From Eubacteriaceae bacterium (GTDB lineage: Bacteria; Bacillota; Clostridia; Lachnospirales; Lachnospiraceae), in assembly GCA_902362455.1 (NCBI GenBank), contig CABIWJ010000011.1, positions 1 to 64,000 on the forward strand: a stretch of DNA of 64,000 nucleotides, in the 5' to 3' direction. The notes beneath the pieces were generated by a model. That model had not been told where the DNA came from. It saw only the letters and a list, made by a program, of their open reading frames with translations, and did not search any database. A program made the translations under genes and the position numbers. Below, in pieces: positions 8,399 to 17,187 of this stretch (position 1 is the first letter of the stretch; each line of letters begins with the position of its first letter).

Positions 8399-8500
8399 AG
8401 TTGTCCAAAAAGTATTGTCAAAAATAAGTTGTCCATAATGCATTGCCCAAAAGCATTGTTAAAAATAAGTTGTCCATAATGCATTATCCAAAATGTTATA
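8399..8500. repeat. Degenerate tandem repeat before ddh
   Basis: The block AGTTGTCCATAATGCATT recurs at 8427 and 8468 and, in shortened form (AGTTGTCCAAAAAGTATT), at 8399. Spacers of the type AAAAATA lie between copies and the unit is about 41 bp. It fills the space between the 3' end of the DUF3810 gene and the ddh promoter. The repeated GTCCA and GCATT blocks could be multiple binding sites upstream of that promoter, or a slippage product. Confidence 0.6.
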
Positions 8501-8510
8501 GAACATTGTT

Positions 8511-9644
8511 TCAAAAGTAGTAAAATATCAACAGCCGGACAACTTCATTATAATTATCCATTCCAGAAGAAACTCCATTTATTTTAAGGTTGCTGTCGAT
8601 AAATTTATCTGTAGCATCTGAAAGTGTATCTGTCGATACTAAAGATTTTTCTTCAATTTTGTTAAATACATCTTCTTTAACGAAAATAGTATCATCATAT
8701 GCTCTCTTATCGATTTTATGCATATTCGCTTTCTCTTCTTCTGTTGCATATGTTTCGATATCGTCTAACAGATAATAAAATACACTGAGATACCCACTAT
8801 ATTGTATAAATTCATTATCTGATTCTATGCACGCGACAAATGAAAGATAATTTGCTTCATTTTCTCTTATATAGCCCTTAAGATGGCTTAATTCATGACA
8901 AATTGTGCTTGGCATATTGGAAATGTACATTAATTTGTTATAATTTGCTTCCATCGAAAATGGAAAATATATTCCAGCAAGATATTGCTGTGTCATTATA
9001 TCTGAATAATATATTTCTTTAGGTGATGGATAATAGCCTGAAAGACAGGTAAATCTATCAGAAATATTTCTAAGTGCTGCCTTACATTCATTATAACTGT
9101 AATTTTTAATCAAATCGCCATCTGAATCTCTTTTCATTTTAGATGAAAGTTTATTAATGTTATCAACGACCGTATTGTATACATTTATCAGTCTCTCTCC
9201 ATCTGATATATCTGAAGATAAATCTATGTCTTTATATAAAGTGTTTTCTATCGTTGTTGTATGATACAGAACAAAACAATTAAGTGTTTCTGTTGCATAT
9301 ATAAATATAAGGATATATACCACAATTTTAAAGTATATACGTCTTAGACTTTTAAGCCATTTATACTTCATAAAGCCAGCAATGAATATAATTAGGCCCA
9401 TTAATACGATAAACACCCCCATTGTAATCATTACTTCGCCAACTGAATACCTGAATATATTTGTTATCCTTGAGAATATTGAAGATATATGCACAAACAC
9501 ATATTTTCTGTAAATATCTGCAAAACCTTTTATATAAACAGACATAAAATTAAGTACCGAAATAAATATTATAATTCCGATACATATAATTGTATTCTTT
9601 TTGAATTCGTGATTAATTAATTTTCTTAGCATATTATTATACAA
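8511..9644 (-). CDS. DUF3810-like membrane protein with HExxH motif
   Basis: A protein of about 377 residues with three hydrophobic N-terminal segments (roughly residues 15-35, 70-95 and 110-130). A long extracytoplasmic or cytoplasmic domain follows, containing CHELSHLKGYIRENEAN. The HExxH and a downstream Glu are the layout of a zinc metallopeptidase, and the arrangement matches the DUF3810 family. The start is uncertain. A TTG at 9644 has GGAG eight bases upstream, and an ATG at 9632 is the alternative. Both lie in or just after the terminator of etfA, so expression probably relies on read-through or a weak internal promoter. The substrate is unknown. Confidence 0.68.
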   Translation of the reverse strand: MYNNMLRKLINHEFKKNTIICIGIIIFISVLNFMSVYIKGFADIYRKYVFVHISSIFSRITNIFRYSVGEVMITMGVFIVLMGLIIFIAGFMKYKWLKSLRRIYFKIVVYILIFIYATETLNCFVLYHTTTIENTLYKDIDLSSDISDGERLINVYNTVVDNINKLSSKMKRDSDGDLIKNYSYNECKAALRNISDRFTCLSGYYPSPKEIYYSDIMTQQYLAGIYFPFSMEANYNKLMYISNMPSTICHELSHLKGYIRENEANYLSFVACIESDNEFIQYSGYLSVFYYLLDDIETYATEEEKANMHKIDKRAYDDTIFVKEDVFNKIEEKSLVSTDTLSDATDKFIDSNLKINGVSSGMDNYNEVVRLLIFYYF

Positions 9645-9688
9645 AAAGATAACTCCATAAATATTTTGCAATATATATGGAGTTATCT
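9641..9688 (-). terminator. Terminator of the butyryl-CoA operon, overlapping the next gene's start
   Basis: Arms 9647-9658 and 9677-9688 (AGATAACTCCAT / ATGGAGTTATCT) form a perfect 12-bp stem with an 18-base loop. A U-tract follows on the minus strand. The 3' arm contains the GGAG that is the only Shine-Dalgarno available to the DUF3810 gene. Confidence 0.8.
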
Positions 9689-9701
9689 GTATTTTTAAAA
9701 A

Positions 9702-10754
9702 TTATTTTGCTGCATTAGCTTCTTTAATTTTAGCTGTTAACAATGGAACGATTTTGTTTAAATCTCCAACGATACCGTAATCTGCTACATCAAAGATTGG
9801 AGCATCTTCGTCTTTGTTAATTGCAATGATAAGGTCTGATTCTTCCATACCTGCAACGTGCTGGATAGCACCTGAGATACCGATTGCAAAGTAAACCTGT
9901 GGACGAACAGTTTTACCTGTCTGACCTACCTGACGGTCTACTGGTAACCAGCCATTATCTGTAACTGCTCTTGAACAAGAAACTTCTCCACCGAGAGCTT
10001 CTGCAAGTTCTTCAAGAAGTTTGAAGTTTTCAGCAGAACCAACACCACGACCACCAGATACAAGAATCTTAGCATCCATAATATCTACTGTCTCTGTAAC
10101 TGCTTTGATAACTTCCTGAATCTCAACATATTTGTTGTTTTCAACTAAACCAGCATCAAAGTTAACAACTTCTGCCTTTGCACCTGGCTTAGGATCAGCT
10201 TTTTGCATAACACCTGCACGTACTGTAGCCATCTGAGGTCTGTGGTCTGGGCAAGCGATTGTTGCGATTGTATTTCCACCAAAAGCTGGACGAGTCATAA
10301 GAAGCTGATTATGTTTCTGTTCTTTACCAGGAATAGCATTGATTGGAAAATCACCAATTTCTAATGATGTACAGTCAGCTGTAAGACCTGTTGCAACTCT
10401 TGCAGATACAGTAGGACCTAAATCTCTACCGATTGCTGTTGCACCAACTAACATAATCTCTGGTTTGAATTCATTAATAACAGCTGTAAGAGCCTGTGCG
10501 TATGGCTCTGTTCTATATGTTTCAAGTGCTGGATTATCTACAACGATAACTCTGTCAGCGCCATATTCAGCTAACTTATCTGTTAAATTTCCAACATTTG
10601 ATCCAAGAAGCACTGCTGTAACCTGTGTTTCTAATGGTTTTGCGAGTCTTCCTGCTTCTCCAAGTAATTCTAAAGCAATACTGCTTATTTCATTATCTAC
10701 CTGCTGAGCGAAGACAAATACGCCTTTATATTCTTCTAAATTAATATTCTGCAT
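9702..10754 (-). CDS. etfA: Electron transfer flavoprotein alpha subunit
   Basis: A 350-residue FAD-binding subunit. With EtfB it bifurcates electrons from NADH to crotonyl-CoA and ferredoxin together with Bcd. The C-terminal FAD signature is clear (VSGGRGVGSAENF, about 232-245; VGQTGKTVRPQVYFAIGISG, then INKDEDAPIFDVADYGIVGD). The N-terminal adenine-nucleotide-binding-like domain is complete. It is the last gene of thl-crt-hbd-bcd-etfB-etfA, 19 bases after etfB, and is followed by a strong terminator. Confidence 0.96.
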   Translation of the reverse strand: MQNINLEEYKGVFVFAQQVDNEISSIALELLGEAGRLAKPLETQVTAVLLGSNVGNLTDKLAEYGADRVIVVDNPALETYRTEPYAQALTAVINEFKPEIMLVGATAIGRDLGPTVSARVATGLTADCTSLEIGDFPINAIPGKEQKHNQLLMTRPAFGGNTIATIACPDHRPQMATVRAGVMQKADPKPGAKAEVVNFDAGLVENNKYVEIQEVIKAVTETVDIMDAKILVSGGRGVGSAENFKLLEELAEALGGEVSCSRAVTDNGWLPVDRQVGQTGKTVRPQVYFAIGISGAIQHVAGMEESDLIIAINKDEDAPIFDVADYGIVGDLNKIVPLLTAKIKEANAAK

Positions 10755-10773
10755 TTTTAAATCTCCTCTCTGA

Positions 10774-11559
10774 TTAAATAATGTGTTTTGTTAATAACTT
10801 ATCCATGATATAAGATACTGATTCTTCTGCAGAGTCAAATGCAACTTTTTCACCAGCACCTTTACGAACTTTATCAGATGCTTTAGCAATCTTTGTTGGT
10901 GAACCTTTAAGACCAAGATCTCCATCATTAACATCTTTAAGGTCATTTCTTCCCCATACTGTTATTTCAGCATCAAGTGCATCAAAGATTCCACCTGGTG
11001 TCATATAACGAGGATCATTTAATTCAGAAAGTGCTGTAATTAATACAGGCATTTTGGCTTTAAGCATATGATGTCTGTCTTCGTACTGTCTCTTAACGAT
11101 AACGCTGTCACCATCAATTTCTATACCTTCAGCATAAGAGATTACAGGGATTCCAAGATGTTCAGCAATCTGTGGTCCAACCTGAGCTGTATCACCATCG
11201 ATAGCCTGACGTCCTGTAATAATAATATCATAGTCAAGATTTCTTAATGCACCTGCAATTGTTGTAGATGTTGCCCAAGTATCAGCACCACCTAAAACTC
11301 TATCTGTAACTAAAATTCCTTTGTCAGCGCCCATAGCCATAGCTTCACGAAGTACATCTTCAGCCTTTGGAAGACCCATTGTAACAACTGTAACTTCTGC
11401 ACCGTACTGATCCTTTAATCTAAGAGCAGCTTCGAGACCTGCCTTATCATCTGGATTCATAATTGTAAGCATTGCTGCTCTATTTAATGTACCATCTGGG
11501 TTGAACTGAACTCCACCCTTTGTATCAGGTACCTGTTTTACACAAACGATAACTTTCAC
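10774..11559 (-). CDS. etfB: Electron transfer flavoprotein beta subunit
   Basis: A 261-residue subunit of the Bcd/Etf complex. Family features include MKVIVCVKQVPDT at the start, the second flavin or AMP site region (ITGRQAIDGDTAQVGPQIAE) and the recognition loop around PRYMTPGGI. It is cytoplasmic. In bifurcating Etfs the beta subunit carries the bifurcating FAD. It lies between bcd and etfA with short spacers, so translation is probably coupled. Confidence 0.96.
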   Translation of the reverse strand: MKVIVCVKQVPDTKGGVQFNPDGTLNRAAMLTIMNPDDKAGLEAALRLKDQYGAEVTVVTMGLPKAEDVLREAMAMGADKGILVTDRVLGGADTWATSTTIAGALRNLDYDIIITGRQAIDGDTAQVGPQIAEHLGIPVISYAEGIEIDGDSVIVKRQYEDRHHMLKAKMPVLITALSELNDPRYMTPGGIFDALDAEITVWGRNDLKDVNDGDLGLKGSPTKIAKASDKVRKGAGEKVAFDSAEESVSYIMDKLLTKHII

Positions 11560-11576
11560 TATTAGTACCTCCTAAA

Positions 11577-12734
11577 TTATTTGATGATGTTTGCTGCGAT
11601 AACCATACGCTGAACTTCTGATGTTCCTTCATAGATTTCTGTAATCTTAGCGTCTCTCATCATTCTTTCAACATCATATTCTCTGATATAACCATATCCA
11701 CCATGTAACTGAACAGCCTTTGTAGTTACTTCCATTGCAACTTCTGCTGCATATAACTTAGCCTGAGCAGCTTCAAGTGAGTAAACTTTCTGAGTTTCTT
11801 TTGCTTTAGCAGCTTTATATACTAATAATTTAGCAGCTTCTACTTTAGTAGCCATATCTGCTAACTGGAACTGTGTATTCTGGAACTGAGCAATTGATCT
11901 GCCGAACTGTTTTCTTTCCTGAACATAAGCGATTGTTGTCTCCAAAGCGCCCTCTGCAAGACCAAGAGCCTGTGCAGCGATACCAATACGTCCACCATCA
12001 AGTGTATGCATTGCGATACCGAAACCTTTACCTTTCTGTCCAAGTAAGTTTGCAGCTGGAATACGGCAATCTTCAAATATTAATTCGTATGTTGCTGAAC
12101 CACGGATACCCATCTTCTTTTCTTTTGTACCAAATGTGAATCCTGGTGTTCCTTTTTCTACGATAAATGCAGAGATTTCTTTCTGCATACGGCCACGTTT
12201 TTCAACTTTTCCTGTAACAGCGATTACAATGTAAACATCAGCATATTTACCATTTGTAATGAAACATTTAGAACCATTTAATACCCATTCATTTGTTGCT
12301 TCATCAAATACGGCTTTTGTCTGCTGACCCTGAGCATCTGTACCGGCACCTGGTTCTGTAAGACCGAAAGCACCAAGCTTCTCACCCTTTGCAAGAGGTA
12401 CTACATATTTCTGTTTCTGCTCTTCTGTACCATATGTTAAAATTGGGTCAATGCAAAGTGATGTATGAGCAGATACGATAACACCTGTTGTACCACATAC
12501 TTTTGATAATTCTTCTACGCACATAACGTATGTTGAAACGTCACATCCCTGTCCGCCATATTCCTTTGGAACTGGAATACCAAGGAAACCATATTTAGCC
12601 ATTTTAGCAACTGTCTCTGCTGGAAACTGTTCGTTTTCATCTGTCTCCTGAGCGAGTGGCTTAACTTCGTTTTCAGCAAATTCTTTGAAAAGATTTTTAG
12701 CCATTTCATGTTTCTTGCTTAAAGTAAAATCCAT
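11577..12734 (-). CDS. bcd: Butyryl-CoA dehydrogenase
   Basis: A 385-residue acyl-CoA dehydrogenase that reduces crotonyl-CoA to butyryl-CoA. The acyl-CoA dehydrogenase signatures [16 protein letters not shown] (about 136-151) and, near the C-terminus, [22 protein letters not shown] are intact. The catalytic base is E369 in YEGTSEVQ. Its place before etfBA is typical for the energy-conserving Bcd-EtfAB complex. No truncation or unusual insertion is seen. Confidence 0.97.
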   Translation of the reverse strand: MDFTLSKKHEMAKNLFKEFAENEVKPLAQETDENEQFPAETVAKMAKYGFLGIPVPKEYGGQGCDVSTYVMCVEELSKVCGTTGVIVSAHTSLCIDPILTYGTEEQKQKYVVPLAKGEKLGAFGLTEPGAGTDAQGQQTKAVFDEATNEWVLNGSKCFITNGKYADVYIVIAVTGKVEKRGRMQKEISAFIVEKGTPGFTFGTKEKKMGIRGSATYELIFEDCRIPAANLLGQKGKGFGIAMHTLDGGRIGIAAQALGLAEGALETTIAYVQERKQFGRSIAQFQNTQFQLADMATKVEAAKLLVYKAAKAKETQKVYSLEAAQAKLYAAEVAMEVTTKAVQLHGGYGYIREYDVERMMRDAKITEIYEGTSEVQRMVIAANIIK

Positions 12735-12759
12735 TTGTTTTCTTCCTCCTTAATGAGCA

Positions 12760-13632
12760 TTACTGAGCGTCAACTGGTGTTTTTGTACGATCAGCATTGT
12801 ATACATAAAATCCCTTACCAGATTTAACACCAAGGTTACCGCCACGTACCATTTTACGAATTAATGGGCATGCACGATATTTGCTGTCACCTGTTTCATT
12901 GTAAAGTACATCCATAATTGCAAGGCAGATATCTAAACCTACGAAATCACCTAATTCAAGTGGTCCCATTGGATGGTTAGCACCAAGTTTCATAGCAGCA
13001 TCAATACCAGCGATATCTGAAACACCTTCCATTTTGATAAATGCAGCTTCATTAATCATAGGAATTAAGATACGGTTTACTACGAAACCTGCAGCTTCAT
13101 TAACCTGTACAGGTGTTTTACCGATTTCTTTAGCAATCTCGATAATTTTAGTAACTGTCTCTGCTGGTGTGTTAACACCTGCGATAACTTCTACTAATTT
13201 CATTCTATCAGCAGGATTGAAGAAATGCATACCTATCATTGGACGAGTAAGACCATTTCCAATTTCTGTAATAGAAAGTGAAGATGTATTAGAAGCAAAA
13301 ACACATTCAGGCTTACAGATTTTATCTAATTCGCCAAATGTTGTCTTCTTAACTTCCATATTTTCAAAAGCAGCTTCAACAACTAAATCACAATCTGCAC
13401 AAAGATCTTCTTTAAGACCTGGTGTGATTCTTGATAAAACTGCATCAACCTGTTCCTGACTCATTTTTCCTTTTTCAACAAGTCTTGCATATCCTTTAGC
13501 AATCTTGTCTTTTCCGCCTTCAGCCCATTCCTGTTTGATGTCACAAAGTGCTACTGTGTAACCTTCAACAAGAGCGAAAGCTTTTGCGATTCCCTGGCCC
13601 ATTGTACCAGCACCGATAACGCCAACTTTCAT
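12760..13632 (-). CDS. hbd: 3-hydroxybutyryl-CoA dehydrogenase
   Basis: A 290-residue NAD(P)-dependent enzyme that reduces acetoacetyl-CoA to 3-hydroxybutyryl-CoA. Rossmann loop GVIGAGTMGQGIA lies at 3-15. The catalytic His is in GMHFFNPADRMKLVEVI (about 138), and the dimer domain signature GFVVNRILIPMINEA follows. GAGG lies just before the start. It is separated from crt by about 118 bases, with only a small hairpin (13674-13689) that lacks a U-tract. Confidence 0.97.
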   Translation of the reverse strand: MKVGVIGAGTMGQGIAKAFALVEGYTVALCDIKQEWAEGGKDKIAKGYARLVEKGKMSQEQVDAVLSRITPGLKEDLCADCDLVVEAAFENMEVKKTTFGELDKICKPECVFASNTSSLSITEIGNGLTRPMIGMHFFNPADRMKLVEVIAGVNTPAETVTKIIEIAKEIGKTPVQVNEAAGFVVNRILIPMINEAAFIKMEGVSDIAGIDAAMKLGANHPMGPLELGDFVGLDICLAIMDVLYNETGDSKYRACPLIRKMVRGGNLGVKSGKGFYVYNADRTKTPVDAQ

Positions 13633-13750
13633 TTTTTTGCCTCCATTAGTTTAATATTATTGATAATTGATATCCATCATCTCTGATGGTAATTATAAAT
13701 TTATAATAATGTCATTTGACACTATAATTAAATTTAGTACATTAATTATA

Positions 13751-14542
13751 TTATTTATTCTGGAAAGGTACAACCTTTAATTTCTTTTCTTTATCTTTCT
13801 CAAGGAAGTTTCCCATTCCTGCTTTCTGGTCTTCTGTTTCGAAACAGTCACCGAATAATTTCTCTTCAATTACGATTGCTTCATCCATATTAACCTGTAA
13901 GCCATCATTAATTGCTTTCTTACAGTTACGAACTGCAATTGGTGCATTCTTAGCAATTGTCTCAGCAAGTTTCTTAGCTGCAGGAAGTAACTCTTCTAAT
14001 GGATATACTGCATTAACAAGACCGATTCTTAATGCATCATCAGCTTTAATATTTCTTGCTGTATAGATCATCTGTTTAGCCATTCCAACACCAACGATTC
14101 TTGCAAGTCTCTGTGTTCCACCAAAACCTGGTGTAATTCCAAGACCTACTTCAGGCTGACCAAATACTGCATTCTCAGAACATATTCTGATATCACAGCT
14201 CATTGAAATCTCACATCCTCCACCAAGTGCAAAACCATTAACGGCTGCAATAACAGGGATAGAGAATGTTTCAAGTTTTCTGAATACATCATTACCTTTT
14301 TTACCGAAAGCTTCACCTTCAGCTTTTGTAAGTGTACTCATCTCTCCGATATCTGCACCTGCAACAAATGATTTCTCACCTGCGCCTGTAAGAATTAATG
14401 CTCTTATTGCATTTATATCAACATTGTCAAGTGTCTCATCTAACTCTGTTAATACTTGGCTGTTAAGTGCATTTAAAGCCTTTGGACGATTGATTGTAAT
14501 AATGCCAACCATTCCTTCTACTTCATAATTAATGAATTCCAT
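13751..14542 (-). CDS. crt: 3-hydroxybutyryl-CoA dehydratase (crotonase)
   Basis: A 263-residue enoyl-CoA hydratase-fold enzyme that dehydrates 3-hydroxybutyryl-CoA to crotonyl-CoA. The oxyanion hole motif FVAGADIGEM and NGFALGGGCE are present. The two catalytic glutamates are E111 and E131, at the usual 20-residue spacing. It is the second gene of the operon. A hairpin (14563-14590) lies between it and thl and could lower transcript level beyond thl. Confidence 0.96.
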   Translation of the reverse strand: MEFINYEVEGMVGIITINRPKALNALNSQVLTELDETLDNVDINAIRALILTGAGEKSFVAGADIGEMSTLTKAEGEAFGKKGNDVFRKLETFSIPVIAAVNGFALGGGCEISMSCDIRICSENAVFGQPEVGLGITPGFGGTQRLARIVGVGMAKQMIYTARNIKADDALRIGLVNAVYPLEELLPAAKKLAETIAKNAPIAVRNCKKAINDGLQVNMDEAIVIEEKLFGDCFETEDQKAGMGNFLEKDKEKKLKVVPFQNK

Positions 14543-14562
14543 AATAAATTTCCTTTCTAAAA

Positions 14563-14590
14563 CAGGCTGTACAGGAATCCGTACAGCCTG
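14563..14590 (-). promoter_or_regulatory. Hairpin between thl and crt
   Basis: A perfect 10-bp inverted repeat (CAGGCTGTAC / GTACAGCCTG) with an 8-base loop lies in the thl-crt spacer. On the minus strand only TTTTAG follows. It is therefore more likely an attenuator, or an RNA-processing or stability element, than a full terminator. Confidence 0.6.
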
Positions 14591-14638
14591 CAGTAATTGT
14601 TATTGTATCTTAAAAGTATTCAAGTGAATTCGTATGAA

Positions 14639-15820
14639 TTAGTCTCTTTCAACGATTGTTGAGCAACCCATTCCACCACCGATACAAAGTGTTGCAAGAC
14701 CTTTCTTAGCATCTTTAGCTTCCATCTCATGAAGAAGTGTAACAAGGATACGGCATCCTGAAGCTCCAACTGGATGACCAAGTGCGATTGCACCACCATT
14801 TGGATTTAACTGTTTGTCAACATCGATTCCTAAGTCTCTTCCTACTGCGATTGACTGTGCTGCAAATGCTTCGTTTGCTTCGATGATATCAAAGTCTTCA
14901 ATCTTCATACCTGTCTTAGCTAATACTTTCTTTGTAGAATATACAGGACCGATACCCATAACTTCAGGTCTGCAGCCTGCAAGAGCGCCTGTTACCCATG
15001 TAGCCATAGGTTTAACACCTAATTCTTTAGCTTTTTCTTCACTCATAACAACGATTGCTGCAGCACCATCATTGATACCTGATGCATTACCTGCTGTAAC
15101 AAATCCGTTAGGATTGATTGGACGAAGTTTAGCAAGACCTTCGATTGTAGAACCTGCACGAGGACCTTCATCTACTTTGAATTCAACTATTTCTTTTTTC
15201 TTCTTAACTGATACAGGTACGATTTCGTTATCAAATGCACCGTTCTTCTGAGCTGCTTCAGCTTTCTGCTGACTCTTTAATGCGAACTCATCTAATTCTT
15301 CTCTTGTAATTCCCCATTCTTCACAGATGTTATCTGCTGTCTTAATCATATGATAATCATTGAATGCATCCCAAAGAGCATCATTAACCATTGTATCTTT
15401 CATTACTGCATTACCCATTCTGTAACCGAAACGAGCCTTGTCTAATGCATATGGTGCCATAGACATATTTTCCATACCACCTGCAACTACGATATCAGCT
15501 TCTCCAGCCATAATCATATGAGCTGCCTGGTTAACACAGTTAAGACCCGAACCACATACAACGTTCATTGTAACTGCTGGTACTTCAATTGGTAAACCTG
15601 CTTTGATTGATGCCTGACGAGCAACGTTCTGACCCTGTCCTGCCTGGATTACACATCCCATGTAAACCTGATCTACCGCTTCTGGAGCAACTCCGGCTCT
15701 GTTTAATGCTTCTTTAATAACGATTGCACCTAACTCAGCTGCTGGTGTTGTGCTTAATGAGCCACCCATTGTACCAATTGCTGTACGACATGCGCCTGCT
15801 AAAACTACTTTTCTTGACAT
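14639..15820 (-). CDS. thl: Acetyl-CoA C-acetyltransferase (thiolase)
   Basis: A 393-residue biosynthetic thiolase that joins two acetyl-CoA into acetoacetyl-CoA, the entry to butyrate formation. The catalytic residues are in place: C89 in [12 protein letters not shown]349 in LGHPVGASG and C379 in [10 protein letters not shown]. It is the first gene of the operon, with GGAGG before the start and a promoter at 15911-15939 giving a leader of about 85 bases. Confidence 0.97.
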   Translation of the reverse strand: MSRKVVLAGACRTAIGTMGGSLSTTPAAELGAIVIKEALNRAGVAPEAVDQVYMGCVIQAGQGQNVARQASIKAGLPIEVPAVTMNVVCGSGLNCVNQAAHMIMAGEADIVVAGGMENMSMAPYALDKARFGYRMGNAVMKDTMVNDALWDAFNDYHMIKTADNICEEWGITREELDEFALKSQQKAEAAQKNGAFDNEIVPVSVKKKKEIVEFKVDEGPRAGSTIEGLAKLRPINPNGFVTAGNASGINDGAAAIVVMSEEKAKELGVKPMATWVTGALAGCRPEVMGIGPVYSTKKVLAKTGMKIEDFDIIEANEAFAAQSIAVGRDLGIDVDKQLNPNGGAIALGHPVGASGCRILVTLLHEMEAKDAKKGLATLCIGGGMGCSTIVERD

Positions 15821-15910
15821 AAATGTAATACCTCCGATTTAATTTTAATAAGATTGTTAAATTTTTGTCAGGTTCAGACATAAAGACTATGTACCAAACT
15901 ATCTTTGTTA

Positions 15911-15939
15911 ATTTTATCACAATATATAAAATAATACAA
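15911..15939 (-). promoter_or_regulatory. Promoter of the butyryl-CoA operon
   Basis: On the minus strand TTGTAT (15934-15939), 17 bp, TAAAAT (15911-15916). AT-rich flanks lie upstream. No operator was recognised by eye, including any clear Rex-type palindrome. Confidence 0.6.
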
Positions 15940-16047
15940 TCATAAATTATATTTTTATTTTATTTTTACAAATTAAAAAAATATAAGGAAACTGACCAAG
16001 CTATGCTACATAGAATTTAGTGTAAACAAAATTTGGAGGATTTAAAA

Positions 16048-16272
16048 ATGAGTGATTTAGCTGCAACAAACTGTGGTGGAGGCTGTGGATGCGGAGACAA
16101 CAATAACAACAGCTGTATCTGGTTAATCCTTATCCTATTATGCTGCTGTGGTAATAATGGAAACTGGGGTAACAACGGCTGCGGATGTGAGAACAATAGC
16201 TGTATCTGGATTATCATCTTACTTCTCTGCTGTGGTGGCAATGGAAATGGCGGCTGCTTCTTAGGCTGCTAA
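16048..16272 (+). CDS. Small cysteine/glycine-rich membrane protein
   Basis: A 74-residue protein built from two similar units. Each has an NNSCIW start, an Ile/Leu-rich stretch of about 8-10 residues and a CC(C)G cluster followed by Asn/Gly. About 16 cysteines are present. Similar sequences in Clostridia are sometimes labelled high-cysteine chorion-like proteins, with no known function. The start at 16048 has GGAGG eight bases upstream; an in-frame ATG 15 bases earlier lacks a site. Cys-rich small proteins of this kind can be spore-coat or envelope components, or bind metals; none of this is shown here. An extended -10 motif (TGCTACATA) lies near 16002-16012 without a clear -35. Confidence 0.7.
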   Translation: MSDLAATNCGGGCGCGDNNNNSCIWLILILLCCCGNNGNWGNNGCGCENNSCIWIIILLLCCGGNGNGGCFLGC

Positions 16273-16356
16273 TTTAAGTGATATTTCAAATATCATTATA
16301 ATCATTTAATGTGATGGCTGACAATATAGCGTATTATTTGTGAAATGGAGTTAATT

Positions 16357-16488
16357 ATGAAGAAAACAGACACAACTATAATAGAAACAGACACATCAAT
16401 TTTCGAATATGATATGGACTGTATAAAATGTATGATGTCTACTAATACGTTTATATTGTTAGTCTGCATTAAATATGCATCAATTTAA
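16357..16488 (+). CDS. Possible 43-residue peptide gene
   Basis: A short ORF preceded by GGAG six bases before its ATG. The peptide begins MKKTDTTIIETDTSIFEYD, has a DCIKC motif near residue 22, and ends in a hydrophobic stretch (FILLVCIKYASI). It lies between the cysteine-rich protein gene and the uncharacterised pair at 16567-17463, all on the plus strand. The strong ribosome-binding site and the Cys-x-x-Cys support it, but length alone cannot prove it is coding. Confidence 0.4.
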   Translation: MKKTDTTIIETDTSIFEYDMDCIKCMMSTNTFILLVCIKYASI

Positions 16489-16496
16489 TTTTATTA

Positions 16497-16525
16497 TCAT
16501 ATTTTTCATAAACTTTTCATAGTAT
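16497..16525 (+). promoter_or_regulatory. Candidate sigma-E-type promoter of the 16567-17463 pair
   Basis: TCATATT (16497-16503), a 14-bp spacer and CATAGTAT (16518-16525) resemble the sporulation sigma-E consensus (about GTCATATT, then CATACAAT). The gene starts about 40 bases downstream. If right, the pair is expressed in the mother cell. Confidence 0.4.
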
Positions 16526-16566
16526 TTAAAAAAATGAAAAACGCATAATGCAGAAATGAGTATCTG

Positions 16567-17163
16567 ATGAGTTCAAACGATTTATTTTCAAACAAGCCAC
16601 TTAATATTTTAAAGGCATCTCTGCCATATGTTCCATCTACTATGCAAAAAGTTATTTCCTATTATATAAAAATCGAGGAATTTAATATAATGAGAAATAG
16701 TTTTAATACCTCTCACGATAACTTGCTAAGTGCCTGCGATAATGGTTCTGATAATAATCATAAGAATAAACCTATTGAATTAATCAATGCCGTAAAGCCT
16801 TATCTTAATACCGAAGAAAAGAATTTAATCGATATGTTTATGAATATGGTAAATGCATTTAATATGTATAACACATATAAATCTTTAAATCTTCCTGCCC
16901 TACGTCCCGAGTCTTTTAATTTTAATAATCCGGATGGTCCAGTTTATAATTCGGGTAATAAATCTGACGCTTCTAACATAGAAAATGGCAGTTTTATTAA
17001 TGGTACAGATTATGATAATGACAATCCTAATAACAAACAGAGTAATTCATCACCTGACAATATTCCTGCTAATATTGATATTGATGCTTTGAAGAATATG
17101 CTTTCACCAAGCCAGCGTGCAATGTTTGACACTTATTCTTCCTTGCTTAATAAAAACAAATAA
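16567..17163 (+). CDS. Uncharacterised protein with three repeated helical units
   Basis: A 198-residue soluble-looking protein with no recognised domain. Two segments are similar to each other: residues 10-44 (KPLNILKASLPYV...IKIEEFNIM) and 68-104 (KPIELINAVKPYL...MVNAFNMYN). A shorter third copy lies at 171-195 (DALKNMLSPSQRAMFDTYS). Each looks like a helix-turn-helix hairpin with a Pro at the turn. An Asn/Asp/Ser-rich linker (about 110-168) separates units two and three. The ribosome-binding site is weak. It is followed closely by 17188-17463, whose product has a related helical style, so the two probably act together. Confidence 0.6.
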   Translation: MSSNDLFSNKPLNILKASLPYVPSTMQKVISYYIKIEEFNIMRNSFNTSHDNLLSACDNGSDNNHKNKPIELINAVKPYLNTEEKNLIDMFMNMVNAFNMYNTYKSLNLPALRPESFNFNNPDGPVYNSGNKSDASNIENGSFINGTDYDNDNPNNKQSNSSPDNIPANIDIDALKNMLSPSQRAMFDTYSSLLNKNK

Positions 17164-17187
17164 AATCTTAATATGGAGAGTAATTTT

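Noticed and set aside
13674..13689. CCATCA/TGATGG hairpin between crt and hbd as a terminator
   Set aside because: Only six base pairs and no U-tract on the minus strand; it is unlikely to stop transcription of the operon.
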